The notes under the pieces were generated by a model, which searched no databases, was not told the origin of the DNA, and saw only the letters and a list, made by a program, of their open reading frames with translations. From NCBI GenBank assembly GCA_905234015.1, contig CAJOFK010000027.1:1-40092 (forward strand): a stretch of 40,092 nt of DNA, in the 5' to 3' direction. Of this stretch, positions 23,622-33,245 are shown one piece after another; the first letter of the stretch is position 1; the number at the start of each line of letters is the position of its first letter. The stretch is from an uncultured Ruminococcus sp. (lineage in GTDB: Bacteria; Bacillota; Clostridia; Oscillospirales; Acutalibacteraceae). Position numbers and translations under genes: made by a program.

Positions 23622-24821
23622 TTACTCCAGAATAACGTTAATCCACTTCTCCGAGTTATCCATCATATCGAGCATCTGCTCCATTGAGTCAAACCTCATT
23701 ATCAAAACTCCGAGGGTTGTATTCGCGCCGGTGAACGCCTTGATTCTGTCGCCCGGCTTGTTAAGAATATGATTCTCAACAATATGACTTTTACCCTCGT
23801 CGGTAATCTCAATCTCCTTAAGGATTCCGTCCTTAAGGCTGTGCACGGCGTAATACGCATAGAAGCCGTCAGGCTTAACCATCTCGCAATCAAGCTTTTC
23901 GCCCGCGGCGGCCCTTACGGAATACTCAACCAAGTCTATTCCCGTCGCGTAACGAATAATCTGAGGAATATAATTTCCGCCGTCACGCGGAGCAACCTCC
24001 ATTAAATAAACGTTGAAATCCTTATCAATTCTTATATCAAAATTATACGCCGTCGTTTTCATATCAAGCGCCGTGAGCAGACGCTGAATCTCAAAATGGA
24101 TTTTATCGTGAATTTCATCGGGCATATTGTACGGGAAGCTTGCGGCTATCGGAACGAACGGGTTAACGCACTTCGGGTTGAAATGGTCGTTTGCAAAGCA
24201 CCTGAAAACCAGCTTTCCGTCAACGGACAGTCCGTCGCCCGCAATCTGATATCCGTATTTTTCAACAAACTCCTCAATAATAATTTCCTTTTTCCTTGAG
24301 AAATCAAACGCCGATTTTATTTTATCCGCTGCATCGGCACAACTATCGATACGGCTGACGCCCTTACTTCCCGATGAATCAACAGGTTTTACGATAACCG
24401 GGAACTTAAAACAGCCGCCGCTTAAATCATTTACAGCCTCGCGGGGTGATGAGTAGCCCCTCGCCTTCGGTGTACAAAAACCATTTTCGGCAAGAAACTT
24501 ACGAAATTTATTTTTATCGCAAAGCAGGTCAACGGATTCATAGGGATTTGTCGGCAAGCCCATTTTTTCTGCGACATATGCCGCGGTAGGAGCCGCAGGG
24601 TCGGAAGCGTAAGCGAGAACGCCTTCAACCTTTTCCTTTAAGGCAACCTCTAAAACAGCGTCCTTATCGGTAGTGCTGACGAGGTAAAACTTATCCGCCG
24701 CGTGCTGCCCGGGATTATCGGTAAGAAAATCGCACAGCACGGTATAGTACCCGAGCTTTTTTGCGGTTTCTATAGCGACAACCTGCTGAGCCGAGCCGCC
24801 GAGCAAGAGTAATTTTTTCAT
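23622..24821 (-). CDS. ATP-grasp ligase (first of two)
   Basis: This 399-aa ATP-grasp protein has a preATP-grasp domain (KKLLLLGGSAQQVVAIETA, 2-20; DPAAPTAAYVAEKMGLP, 74-90), ATP loop KPVDSSGSKGV (145-155), IIEEFVE (181-187), N260/D262 and the metal-binding EVAPRDGGNY (275-284). The PRxGG form and the overall layout match the L-amino acid ligase and carbamoyl-phosphate synthase-like group, which couple ATP cleavage to amide formation. It overlaps the flippase gene by 4 bp (ATGA), the tightest link between the polysaccharide genes and the following tail, and suggests translational coupling. Its acceptor and donor are unknown; decoration of an amino sugar with an amino acid is one inference. 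Confidence 0.88.
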   Translation of the reverse strand: MKKLLLLGGSAQQVVAIETAKKLGYYTVLCDFLTDNPGQHAADKFYLVSTTDKDAVLEVALKEKVEGVLAYASDPAAPTAAYVAEKMGLPTNPYESVDLLCDKNKFRKFLAENGFCTPKARGYSSPREAVNDLSGGCFKFPVIVKPVDSSGSKGVSRIDSCADAADKIKSAFDFSRKKEIIIEEFVEKYGYQIAGDGLSVDGKLVFRCFANDHFNPKCVNPFVPIAASFPYNMPDEIHDKIHFEIQRLLTALDMKTTAYNFDIRIDKDFNVYLMEVAPRDGGNYIPQIIRYATGIDLVEYSVRAAAGEKLDCEMVKPDGFYAYYAVHSLKDGILKEIEITDEGKSHIVENHILNKPGDRIKAFTGANTTLGVLIMRFDSMEQMLDMMDNSEKWINVILE

Positions 24822-26281
24822 TCTTTTACTTTTCCTTTTTTCTTAAACTTAACGAGAAACGATTTTACGATTTCCATAACATACTCATATGACTCCAGCT
24901 TAAAGAACTTTGAGCCGAATATATAAATCGCTCCTCCGAGAATTACCTGAATCAAAAGCCTCAGTACCAGCGGAATCGGTATAAATCCTATGCCGTATAC
25001 ACAGGCGCCCATAAACACCGCTAAGCCGATTGCGGGAAGAATATCCCTTATCTGGTCAAAGTAACTGTAGCCGAGCAATTTTTTATTCGGCCATGAATTG
25101 ATAATCTGACTGAATACACTCTGAACAATCATACCATACGCCATAACAAGCACTCCGAACCAAATTGTTGAGAACATTATAGCAAGCCCGACAGCCTTCT
25201 TAATAATCTCAAGAATCAAGAACAAATCACTTCGTCCGACCGCCTTAATAGCGTTTAGGTTAGCGGTATGAATCGGATAAAACATATAGGTTACGCAGAA
25301 AATCTGTAAAAACGGCACACACGGCAGCCATTTATCGGTAAGAACAAGCGACACTACCGTATTCGCGCAAAACGCAAGTCCCATCATCAGCGGAGCCATA
25401 ATATACGTACTCACCCTGATTGAACGGCGCGTCATCAGCTTAACCTTTTCTTTATCATCCTGCTCCTTCGACATAGTCGGCAGCAGCACACTGTCAATCG
25501 AAATATTGATATTGTTAACTATGATATTAGGGAACTGGTTTCCCTGATTATAGTAAGCTAAATCCGACTTAGAGTAAAACTTACCTATTATAAGCTGGCG
25601 CAGGTTCGTATAAACCGTATCAATAAGCGACGAAACAAGCAGCTTCCAGCCGTACGAGAACAGCCCCTTAAGCCGCTTAAACGAGAACATCAGCTTAGGC
25701 CGCCATTTTACCGTAAACCACAGCACCGTAGTATCAATAGTGAGGTTTACGAGCTTCTGCGCTACAAGAGCCCATACTCCCGCGCCGAGCAGAGCGAGAA
25801 TTATTCCCGCCGCGGCAGACGCGAGCGTTCCGCCGAGCGTCGCCCAGAAGAACTTTTTAAACTGCATCGTCCTCGAGACATACGCCTGCTGGACATTTTT
25901 CAGCCCCGATACTACAACCATAAGGCACAGCACCCTGACTATAGCCGTTAAGGACGGGTCATTGTAGAAGGACGCGATAAGCGGCGCGCAGAAGAAGGTA
26001 ATAGCGTAAAGCACAAGGCACCACACCATATTGAAATAGAATACCGAGGAGAAATCGAGGTCGTCGGCGTTCTTTTTCTGAATAAGCGCGTTGCCGAGTC
26101 CGCTGTCTACAAAAACCTGAAGAATCTGCGTAAACACGAGTACAAGCGCAATAGTACCGTACGCCTTAGGCGCAAGTATTCTCGCCAGTACAATAGAAAC
26201 GATAAATTGTATTATCTGTGCTCCGCAGCGTTCCGCAAAGCGCCAGAAAAAATTAGTAACTACCGTTTGTTTATTTGCCAT
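24818..26281 (-). CDS. Wzx-type polysaccharide flippase
   Basis: This 487-aa polytopic membrane protein of the polysaccharide transporter branch of the MOP superfamily would flip undecaprenyl-linked repeat units across the membrane. The N-terminal block ANKQTVVTNFFWRFAERCGA and the PKAYGTIALVLVFTQILQ stretch are typical of WzxC-like members, as is SLIDTVYTNLRQLIIGKFYS in the middle. About 12-14 hydrophobic helices can be counted, with a basic C-terminus (KKKGKVKE). AAGGG precedes the ATG. The next gene downstream starts inside its stop codon. Confidence 0.92.
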   Translation of the reverse strand: MANKQTVVTNFFWRFAERCGAQIIQFIVSIVLARILAPKAYGTIALVLVFTQILQVFVDSGLGNALIQKKNADDLDFSSVFYFNMVWCLVLYAITFFCAPLIASFYNDPSLTAIVRVLCLMVVVSGLKNVQQAYVSRTMQFKKFFWATLGGTLASAAAGIILALLGAGVWALVAQKLVNLTIDTTVLWFTVKWRPKLMFSFKRLKGLFSYGWKLLVSSLIDTVYTNLRQLIIGKFYSKSDLAYYNQGNQFPNIIVNNINISIDSVLLPTMSKEQDDKEKVKLMTRRSIRVSTYIMAPLMMGLAFCANTVVSLVLTDKWLPCVPFLQIFCVTYMFYPIHTANLNAIKAVGRSDLFLILEIIKKAVGLAIMFSTIWFGVLVMAYGMIVQSVFSQIINSWPNKKLLGYSYFDQIRDILPAIGLAVFMGACVYGIGFIPIPLVLRLLIQVILGGAIYIFGSKFFKLESYEYVMEIVKSFLVKFKKKGKVKE

Positions 26282-26299
26282 CTTTATCCCTTCAATTAG

Positions 26300-27241
26300 T
26301 TAATTAGCGCTGCCTTTTTTAGTAATCTTAATACTCCACATTCTCTGAGCAAAAAGCTTTTTCGCGCTTAGCTTATGTCTTATATTTTTCTTATACTCTG
26401 TGTACTCTTTTCGGGTAAGCTGTTTTTCCTTCATACCGTGAATAAGGCAACCGAGGTATAAGGCTTCCATACATTTCTCGGCTTTCTCGTTCGAGAGTGT
26501 TCTCGAAAAATCAAGCATGGTTTTATACCAGTTCTCATCTTTTTTAAAATCGAATTTATAGTTTGCGCTGTAGCTTGAACCGCTTTTGATTATATGGCGG
26601 TAAGCGCTCATAGGCTTCTGAATACAATGAATTTTTCCGCAGCTTACAAGCGCGAAGAACATTATCTTATCTCCCGGAGAAAGTCTTTTCTCAAGAATTG
26701 TTTTATCGAAAATATCCTGAGTCATAAAGTTGCGGCACAGCATAGTCGTAAGCTGGCCAGGCATAATGCCTCGCAGGAAATGTTCGAGCGTATAAAGCTC
26801 GTCCTTACATTCGGGATAGCTCTCCCCCGTAGGCTCGTTGTTTTCGTCAACAACAATGCAGTTGTGCGCAACCGCCGTATAATCGGGGTGACTTTCAAGG
26901 AAGCTTACTTCCTCCTCTAGCTTATTCTCATCCGTCCAGAAATCATCGCCCTCGAGAGTAATAAGGTATTTACCCCTGCTTCTTAAACGCAAATCAGCTC
27001 CGTTCGTAATTTCACAGCGGAACATATTTGTTTCGCGGTAAAAAACCTTTAGCTTTCCCGGATGAGCTTTTTCGTACTCCTTAAGCACCGCTCTCGTCGA
27101 GTCGGTTGAAGCGTCCTCGCCTACGAGAACCTCCGTAGAATAACGGGTTTTCTGCATTAGTATACTGTCGAGCGCCTTAGCGATATATTTTTCGTGGTTA
27201 AAGGTAGGCACCAAAACGCTTATCATTACATTTTCACTCAA
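26300..27241 (-). CDS. GT2 glycosyltransferase
   Basis: This is a cytosolic GT-A fold family 2 transferase of 313 aa: MISVLVPTFNHEKYIAKALDS is the nucleotide-binding start, GEDASTDST the second Asp block, and LEGDDFW the DxD-like metal site. It adds one sugar to the lipid-linked repeat unit; donor and acceptor are unknown. The start is TTG at 27241 with GGAGG 7 nt upstream; the ATG five codons later is too far from that site. It lies 18 bp before the flippase gene. Confidence 0.9.
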   Translation of the reverse strand: MSENVMISVLVPTFNHEKYIAKALDSILMQKTRYSTEVLVGEDASTDSTRAVLKEYEKAHPGKLKVFYRETNMFRCEITNGADLRLRSRGKYLITLEGDDFWTDENKLEEEVSFLESHPDYTAVAHNCIVVDENNEPTGESYPECKDELYTLEHFLRGIMPGQLTTMLCRNFMTQDIFDKTILEKRLSPGDKIMFFALVSCGKIHCIQKPMSAYRHIIKSGSSYSANYKFDFKKDENWYKTMLDFSRTLSNEKAEKCMEALYLGCLIHGMKEKQLTRKEYTEYKKNIRHKLSAKKLFAQRMWSIKITKKGSAN

Positions 27242-27291
27242 AAAACCGCCTCCGTCTTTCTGTCCGCGGCGCTTTTAACGCAAGGACTTAT

Positions 27292-28416
27292 TTAACTGCT
27301 CGTACCCGTAGCGGCGAAGTAGAATACATACGGGAACGTCTGCGCTCCGTTACGCACAATAAACGTAAGGAACCAGTATAGAATAATCGGAACTATCGTA
27401 ATAACATACTGAATCTTATTACCGAGCACTTTTTCTCTTACTCCGAGATTCTCGGTAATAAACGGGATGGAAATTACGGCAATAATATCGAAATAGTACG
27501 CCGCGCGAATTACCGTAGATGACGCAACGAACATAACAAGCGACATCACAAGCGAAATGATAATCCAGAAGTTTATAACCTTACTGTGATCCCAGATACG
27601 GTTGCACTGCCTTCCTCTCCATATTACAAGCGCCGCGATGAAAAGCCAGAATACAATTCTTATATATCGTCCGCCGGCGAGAGAATCTTCCATATAGTGA
27701 CCGTAACGGCTTGTTGAGAAGATACTCATACTCGCGAGTATCTCAAACACCTGCTTATAGAATAAAATCACAACACCTGAGGCAAAAACGACAATAAGCT
27801 TAAACAGCTTTGCGACACGGCTTTGAAGCGAAAAGCTTATGATATACAGTATAACGCCTATAATCGCCGTATTATGGAAGGTCATCGCGATAAATATACA
27901 CAGCGCAAACCATACAGGCTTTTTATTTACTACAAACTGATATGAGAAAAATACAATTATAAGAGCCATACTCTGACGCAGGATATTAAGCGACAGGTTG
28001 TACCACATAAAGTAGTAAACAAGAAACGCGAACGGAATACTTATCTTATCCTTAAACGGCTTAAGTCCGAAGTAAAGCAGAACCATATGCAAAAGCTCGT
28101 AGTTAAAGTAGAACACATGCGGGTCGTGCGAAATACGCGAGGATAAGAAGTTTACCGCGGCGTAGCCGATTCCCACGCTGTACTCTCTCGCTTTATTCAG
28201 ATATCCTATCATCGAGCCGTAGGAGCACGCCTTCTCAAACCAGTAGTTACCGTAAAGAAGCACGTCGTAACCGATATTATAATCTCTCAGTCCCGCAAGA
28301 ATACTCGGAATCAAAAGAGCAAGGATAACCATAAACGCGCTGAAATATTTATTTCTTTTATATTTGCCCGAAACATAAAGCAGAAATGCCGAGCTTATAA
28401 AGGTTAAAAGATACAT
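27292..28416 (-). CDS. EpsG/Wzy-type polysaccharide polymerase
   Basis: This 374-aa polytopic membrane protein has about ten hydrophobic segments. The AGLRDYNIGYDVLLYGNYW stretch in the first third and the LNILRQSMALIIVFFSYQF helix are characteristic of the EpsG family, which includes Wzy-like polymerases that link repeat units on the outer face of the membrane. It is the only polymerase-like gene in the cluster, which fits a single Wzx/Wzy system. AAGGGG lies before the ATG; 10 bp separate it from the preceding gene. Confidence 0.88.
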   Translation of the reverse strand: MYLLTFISSAFLLYVSGKYKRNKYFSAFMVILALLIPSILAGLRDYNIGYDVLLYGNYWFEKACSYGSMIGYLNKAREYSVGIGYAAVNFLSSRISHDPHVFYFNYELLHMVLLYFGLKPFKDKISIPFAFLVYYFMWYNLSLNILRQSMALIIVFFSYQFVVNKKPVWFALCIFIAMTFHNTAIIGVILYIISFSLQSRVAKLFKLIVVFASGVVILFYKQVFEILASMSIFSTSRYGHYMEDSLAGGRYIRIVFWLFIAALVIWRGRQCNRIWDHSKVINFWIIISLVMSLVMFVASSTVIRAAYYFDIIAVISIPFITENLGVREKVLGNKIQYVITIVPIILYWFLTFIVRNGAQTFPYVFYFAATGTSS

Positions 28417-28426
28417 ACAGTGCCCC

Positions 28427-29392
28427 TTAAATATGCTTATACATAAACAGAAGAAGTTTTTCGAGTCCCAGCGAATACATAAGATCGGTAAATACGCCGA
28501 GCTTTGAGGAGTAATACTTTCTTACTCCTGCAACCCTGAAGAACTTACGCGGAGAAAATCTCTCGATAAGGTCCTTTCTCTTTTGCGCGACGTCTCTGAA
28601 CTGTTCGAGAATCTCGCGTTTATCATCGGTGCAGTAGTTAAGCATTGTTGAAAAATCCTGCACCCTGCTTGTAACTATCTCGAGCTGCTTCGCTTTAGTC
28701 CTGTCGGATACCGAAGAAGTACCCGAACGGCGCGTGGCGTTGCTGTCGTGGAGACGGTGCTTATCGTAAATTCTCTGGTCAAGGTAGCAGTCTCCGAGCG
28801 CTATCGCCGCAATACCTAAAAGCACGTCGTGAAAACGGTGGCCTTCCTTCAGCTTATCGAGGCTGTTTTTTTCTATAACATCCGAAACCTCTCTGCGGAA
28901 GCTCATTGTATAACCCGAGCCCTGATGCTTACACATACTCTCAGCGGGAAGCTTAATAAGCTCTCCGGTATCGGGAATAAGGTGGTAAGGCTCTCTAGTC
29001 CTCAGAGGCCTTCCGAGGCTGTCGATGAATTTTACATTTGACTGTATCATCATCGCTTCGGGCTTCTCGGCATAAAGCGCCTCGAAGGTTTTTATCTTAT
29101 TCAAGTCCCATACGTCGTCCTGGTCGGAGAGGTAGATTGTATCTCCGCGGGACATAAATATCGTCTTGAAGAAATTATCGTAGTAGCCTAAGTTCTTTTC
29201 GTTTTCAATTATCTGCCAATTATCAAGGCCGTATTCTTCTATATAGCTTTTAACGACCTGCACGGTGTTGTCGGAAGACACATCGTCGCACATAATAACT
29301 TCGTCGGGCGGCTGAGTCTGGAGCCGAATTGAATCGAGCTGTTCAATTATATACTTTTCGCCGTTATAGGTCGCCATTACAACTGAAACCAT
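28427..29392 (-). CDS. GT2 glycosyltransferase, probable rhamnosyltransferase
   Basis: This 321-aa GT-A family 2 enzyme has SVVMATYNGEKYIIEQLDS at the start, CDDVSSDNT as the second Asp block, and YLSDQDDVW, the metal site typical of RfbF-like rhamnosyltransferases and relatives. The complete dTDP-L-rhamnose set in the same operon supports rhamnose as donor, but the assignment rests on motif similarity only. AAGGA lies 8 nt before the ATG, and it starts 4 bp after the preceding GT4 gene. Confidence 0.85.
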   Translation of the reverse strand: MVSVVMATYNGEKYIIEQLDSIRLQTQPPDEVIMCDDVSSDNTVQVVKSYIEEYGLDNWQIIENEKNLGYYDNFFKTIFMSRGDTIYLSDQDDVWDLNKIKTFEALYAEKPEAMMIQSNVKFIDSLGRPLRTREPYHLIPDTGELIKLPAESMCKHQGSGYTMSFRREVSDVIEKNSLDKLKEGHRFHDVLLGIAAIALGDCYLDQRIYDKHRLHDSNATRRSGTSSVSDRTKAKQLEIVTSRVQDFSTMLNYCTDDKREILEQFRDVAQKRKDLIERFSPRKFFRVAGVRKYYSSKLGVFTDLMYSLGLEKLLLFMYKHI

Positions 29393-29396
29393 ATAC

Positions 29397-30485
29397 TTAT
29401 TCCTTATAACAATTTAAAATATAATCTGCCGTAGTTTTAATATCATAGCCCTTTTTCGCAATTTCCGAATTGCGCTTTATCCGCGTATCGGTGTCAGAAA
29501 GGGTTTCACTTAAAATGATATCGGCAATTTCATCCGCGCTGTCGTTTATAGAGAACCATTTAACCGAGCCGCAAAGCTCCGTTTCCGGAGATACGGTATC
29601 GGAAAGGAAAAGCGGAAGTCCCGCCGCCTGAGCCTCAATTCCGACAATCGGAAGTCCCTCATAAAGCGACGGCATAATAAACGCGTCCATAGCCTTCATC
29701 AAATCGGGGATATCCTCCCTCACTCCGGCGAATATAACCTTATCGCTTATTTTAAGCGCTCGCGCTTTATTTTCGCAATCGCTTTTATGCTCGCCGTCAC
29801 CTACTAAAAGAAGCGTACTTTCAGGTTTTTTCTTAAGAATTTCGCTGAAAATATCGAGCAGGAAGGTGTGGTTTTTCTGATCGGTAAAACGTCCGACATG
29901 ACCGAAAAGCACGGCGTTTTCCGGAACGCCTAGTTCCTTTCTCTTTTCAGCCGCAATTTTCTCATCATAAAGAAAACGCGAGGTTATAATTCCGTTTTTA
30001 ATAAGAGTAAATTCATCCCCGCCGAACAGCCACTTTCCGGCTTCCGTAGAACAGGCAAACTTATAGTCAGCAATTTTACAGAGCTTTTTACGGTTCATTT
30101 TGTGAAGCAGAACCGAAGCCTTTCCCATACTGGGCGCGGTGTTGTGAGAATGAACAATAATCTTTTTCGCGCCGCTTTTTTCGGCAAGCTCAAGCGGAAT
30201 AATATTAGCCGCAGAGTTTTTATGAACGTGAATTACGTCGTAGTTATTCTCGAGCAGCTTGCTTATATCCTTTTTATAAGCGAAGGGATTACTGTGGGGA
30301 GAAACCCGGTGAATTATACCGCCGAGCTTTTCAAGACGGTCGCCGAGCGCGGGATTCTCAACAGCCGTTACGAACTCAAACTGAACCTCATTCCTGTCAA
30401 TCTGAGTATAAAGGTTGAGAAGAAACGTCTCTATACCGCCGATATTTTTATCAAGCTCAAAATGTAAAACCCTGATTTTTCCCAT
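29397..30485 (-). CDS. GT4 glycosyltransferase
   Basis: This 362-aa GT-B fold family 4 transferase resembles EpsF-type enzymes. The acceptor-side glycine-rich IGGIETFLLNLY lies near residues 15-26, HVGRFTDQKNHTFLLD starts the donor domain, and SLYEGLPIVGIEAQAAGLP is the conserved E-x7-E nucleotide-sugar site. It probably extends the repeat unit on the cytosolic face. AAAGGAT directly precedes the ATG. It lies 15 bp after the other GT4 gene. Confidence 0.9.
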   Translation of the reverse strand: MGKIRVLHFELDKNIGGIETFLLNLYTQIDRNEVQFEFVTAVENPALGDRLEKLGGIIHRVSPHSNPFAYKKDISKLLENNYDVIHVHKNSAANIIPLELAEKSGAKKIIVHSHNTAPSMGKASVLLHKMNRKKLCKIADYKFACSTEAGKWLFGGDEFTLIKNGIITSRFLYDEKIAAEKRKELGVPENAVLFGHVGRFTDQKNHTFLLDIFSEILKKKPESTLLLVGDGEHKSDCENKARALKISDKVIFAGVREDIPDLMKAMDAFIMPSLYEGLPIVGIEAQAAGLPLFLSDTVSPETELCGSVKWFSINDSADEIADIILSETLSDTDTRIKRNSEIAKKGYDIKTTADYILNCYKE

Positions 30486-30500
30486 ATCCTTTAATCCTCT

Positions 30501-31622
30501 TTACTTTGAAATCAATTCTTCTATAAGACTTCTTGTTTCTTCGGCTGCGCGCTTAACGTCGTATTTTTCTACCGCGCATTTATAGCCGTTTTCGATAAGC
30601 CTTTCGGCTAAGTTTTTATCCCTGTATACTCTTAAAACCGCCTCAGCCGCAGCCTCGGGGTTATCCGGCTCAACTAAAAGTCCGTTTTCACCGTCGCGCA
30701 CAATCTCGGGAATTGCGTCCACCGCACAAGCGACAACCGGCTTTTTCGATACCATATACTCGGGCAGCACAAGTCCGAAGCCTTCCCATCTGCTCAGAAG
30801 CACAGCCGTATCAAACTCCGCGACATAATCCGCTGCGTTATCCGTCCAGCCCGTAATCATAAGCGAGTTTCCTATTACGCATTTATTCGCGAGAGCTTCA
30901 ATTTCATTCCGCTGCTCGCCGTCGCCGACGATTATAAAATACGCGTTCGGTATTTCCTTTTTTATAATACCTGCCGCTTTTATAAATACGTCGGGTGCCT
31001 TCTGCTCGCTTATTCTTCCGACCATTCCGACGACGTAAGCGTCCCCGGGAATACCTAAGGCGCTTTTTCCGGGAGCTTTTTTACCGGTGTATCCGTCAAT
31101 ATCGATTCCGTTTAAAATAACACGCAGCTTTTCGGGCTTACAGATTTTGTGTTTTAAAGCGTCGCCGCGCTCCGCCTCGGAAATACACACAATCTTATCC
31201 GAAAAATGAGCCATTATCCTCTCAAGCAGAGCGAGAATTTTCTTCTTTTTAGAAGAAACCTTCATATTGAACGCCCAGCCGTGAGGGTTGTATATCAACT
31301 TATTTTTTATAAAAAGATTCCCGAGCCTTGCCGAAGCGCCCGCCTTGCTCGAATGAGCGTAAACGACGTCAGGGCGGTATTTCTTTATAAGCCTGCGAAT
31401 CTTAAAAGCTGTTTTTAAATCGGAAAAACCGATTTCTCTCTGCATATCAACGAACTCAACAGCGTCGACAAGCCCCTCAAAATCGGAAAGGCTGTAGTCG
31501 TTTGAGCACACAAGAATATTCTCGAAGCGCTCCCTGTCGGAGTATTTAAGCATCGTTTCAAGATACCTGCTCACTCCGCCTGCCGCCTGAGCGATATGCA
31601 TTACTTTTATCTTATTATCCAT
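30501..31622 (-). CDS. GT4 glycosyltransferase
   Basis: This 373-aa GT-B family 4 enzyme has AGGVSRYLETML at the N-terminus, NPHGWAFNM in the acceptor domain, MVGRISEQKAPDVFIKAA opening the donor domain, and SRWEGFGLVLPEYMVSKKP as the E-x7-E-like block. The HSSKAG and NPHGWAF motifs recall enzymes that act early in repeat-unit assembly, but the sugar is unknown. It starts 4 bp after rmlC with no strong ribosome site, so it is probably translationally coupled to rmlC. Confidence 0.9.
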   Translation of the reverse strand: MDNKIKVMHIAQAAGGVSRYLETMLKYSDRERFENILVCSNDYSLSDFEGLVDAVEFVDMQREIGFSDLKTAFKIRRLIKKYRPDVVYAHSSKAGASARLGNLFIKNKLIYNPHGWAFNMKVSSKKKKILALLERIMAHFSDKIVCISEAERGDALKHKICKPEKLRVILNGIDIDGYTGKKAPGKSALGIPGDAYVVGMVGRISEQKAPDVFIKAAGIIKKEIPNAYFIIVGDGEQRNEIEALANKCVIGNSLMITGWTDNAADYVAEFDTAVLLSRWEGFGLVLPEYMVSKKPVVACAVDAIPEIVRDGENGLLVEPDNPEAAAEAVLRVYRDKNLAERLIENGYKCAVEKYDVKRAAEETRSLIEELISK

Positions 31623-31626
31623 AGCA

Positions 31627-32235
31627 TTATTTTACTGAATAATCCTTTATTCCCGACCATTTCTGATCCTTATCGCTGAGATTGAGCTTAGTGCCGTCCT
31701 TAAGCGAGTAGCCTGCGGCGCTCGGAGTTCCGTCGTATTCGCCCTCTATCTCCGGCCATTCAATTCCGATATCGGGGTCGTTCCACGCGAGACCGCCCTC
31801 GTCGTTTGCGTGATAAAAATCATCGCACTTATAGCAGAATTCCGCTGTATCGGTTAAAACGAGAAAGCCGTGAGCGAAGCCCTTAGGAATAAGAAACTGC
31901 TTTTTGTTTTCCTCGGATAGAATACATCCGTACCATTTTCCAAAGGTTTTACTGCCTTCTCTTAAATCGACGGCAACATCAAAAACGGAGCCCTTTATAG
32001 CCCGCACGAGCTTAGTCTGCGGGAACTTTTTCTGAAAATGAAGTCCCCTTAAAACGCCCTTAGTCGACATCGACTGGTTATCCTGAACGAATACAACGTC
32101 GATTCCGGCTTCCTTCATATCGTTCTCGTTATAGGTCTCCATAAAGTAACCGCGGCTGTCGCCGTGTACCGCCGGAGTTATAAGGCATAGGCCCTCTATT
32201 CCGGCAATGTTTTTCTCAACTGTAATCTGTCCCAT
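31627..32235 (-). CDS. rmlC: dTDP-4-dehydrorhamnose 3,5-epimerase
   Basis: It epimerises dTDP-4-keto-6-deoxy-D-glucose at C3 and C5, the third step to dTDP-L-rhamnose. In the 202-aa form starting at 32235 (MGQITVEKN) the cupin core has GDSRGYFMETY (25-35), the catalytic His in VLRGLHFQ (H66), DVAVDLREGS and FAHGFLVL. The longer open frame upstream overlaps rmlD and is not used: AAGGAG lies 10 nt before 32235. It overlaps the rmlD end by 20 bp. Confidence 0.96.
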   Translation of the reverse strand: MGQITVEKNIAGIEGLCLITPAVHGDSRGYFMETYNENDMKEAGIDVVFVQDNQSMSTKGVLRGLHFQKKFPQTKLVRAIKGSVFDVAVDLREGSKTFGKWYGCILSEENKKQFLIPKGFAHGFLVLTDTAEFCYKCDDFYHANDEGGLAWNDPDIGIEWPEIEGEYDGTPSAAGYSLKDGTKLNLSDKDQKWSGIKDYSVK

Positions 32236-33148
32236 TCTTCTGAATCTCCTTAAGATATCTCGAAAGCGCGTTCTTCCATTCAGGCAGAGGCTTAAAGCCG
32301 TTAGCCTTAAGCTTGCTCTTATCAAGGCGGCTGTTAAACGGACGCTTAGCCTTCGATAATCCGTATTCCTCGGTAGTTACGGGAATAACCTTTGTATCAT
32401 AACCCGCCTGCTTATAAATCTCGCAGGTGAAATCATACCAGCTTATAAAACCGCCCTCGTTAGTGGCGTGGTAGTAACCGTACTTTTCGCTCTCGCACAT
32501 ATCGGCGAGCAGTACCGAAAGGTCAAAGGTGTAGGTCGGGGTGCCTATCTGGTCGTTTACCACCCTTACGGTATCGTACTTTTTACCGACATTAAGCATT
32601 GTCTTTATGAAATTGCCGCCGTTTTTGCCGAATACCCACGCTATACGGACGATATAAAACTTGCTCAGAGTTTTGCTAACATAAAGCTCGCCCTTAAGCT
32701 TGCTGTCGCCGTATACGCAAAGCGGAGAATAGTCCTTACAATCGGGCTTCCACGGCTCTTCTCCCTCACCGTTAAAAACATAGTCGGTGCTTATATAAAT
32801 CAGCTTGCTGTCGGTTTTTTTACACGCTTCGGCGATATTTTTCGTACCGTCGGCGTTTATTGAGTAAACCTTAGCGCGGTTTTCCTCGTCCTCGGCAGCG
32901 TCAACCGCCGTCCACGCGGCGCAGTGAACCACCGCCTCGGGCTTAATCTCCTCAATTGTATCAAAAACAGCCTTCTTATCGGTAATATCAAGCTGCCTGT
33001 ATTCTGCGCGAACAACGGCACCGTCAGTTCCAATGCCGTTGTATTTATCGGTTATATCGCTTGAGACAACCTCGTGTCCTCTGTTTAAAAGCTCGCGCAC
33101 AACGTCATATCCGAGCTGTCCGCAAACTCCGGTTACCAGAACTTTCAT
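32216..33148 (-). CDS. rmlD: dTDP-4-dehydrorhamnose reductase
   Basis: It reduces the RmlC product to dTDP-L-rhamnose with NAD(P)H. This 310-aa extended short-chain dehydrogenase has GVCGQLG (7-13) as the dinucleotide loop, STDYVFNG (120-127) and YGDSK with Y146/K150 as the catalytic pair. The RIAWVFG and GTPTYTFDLS blocks are typical of RmlD. It lies 97 bp after rmlB; no regulatory structure was seen in that gap. Confidence 0.96.
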   Translation of the reverse strand: MKVLVTGVCGQLGYDVVRELLNRGHEVVSSDITDKYNGIGTDGAVVRAEYRQLDITDKKAVFDTIEEIKPEAVVHCAAWTAVDAAEDEENRAKVYSINADGTKNIAEACKKTDSKLIYISTDYVFNGEGEEPWKPDCKDYSPLCVYGDSKLKGELYVSKTLSKFYIVRIAWVFGKNGGNFIKTMLNVGKKYDTVRVVNDQIGTPTYTFDLSVLLADMCESEKYGYYHATNEGGFISWYDFTCEIYKQAGYDTKVIPVTTEEYGLSKAKRPFNSRLDKSKLKANGFKPLPEWKNALSRYLKEIQKNGTDYS

Positions 33149-33245
33149 CTAATCACCTGAATCAAATATTCCTTACGCATCCGCCTTACACCCTTAAATC
33201 CTCCGGGCAGGCTTACGCGCTTATTTTCTAATAAAGAAATAAAAA

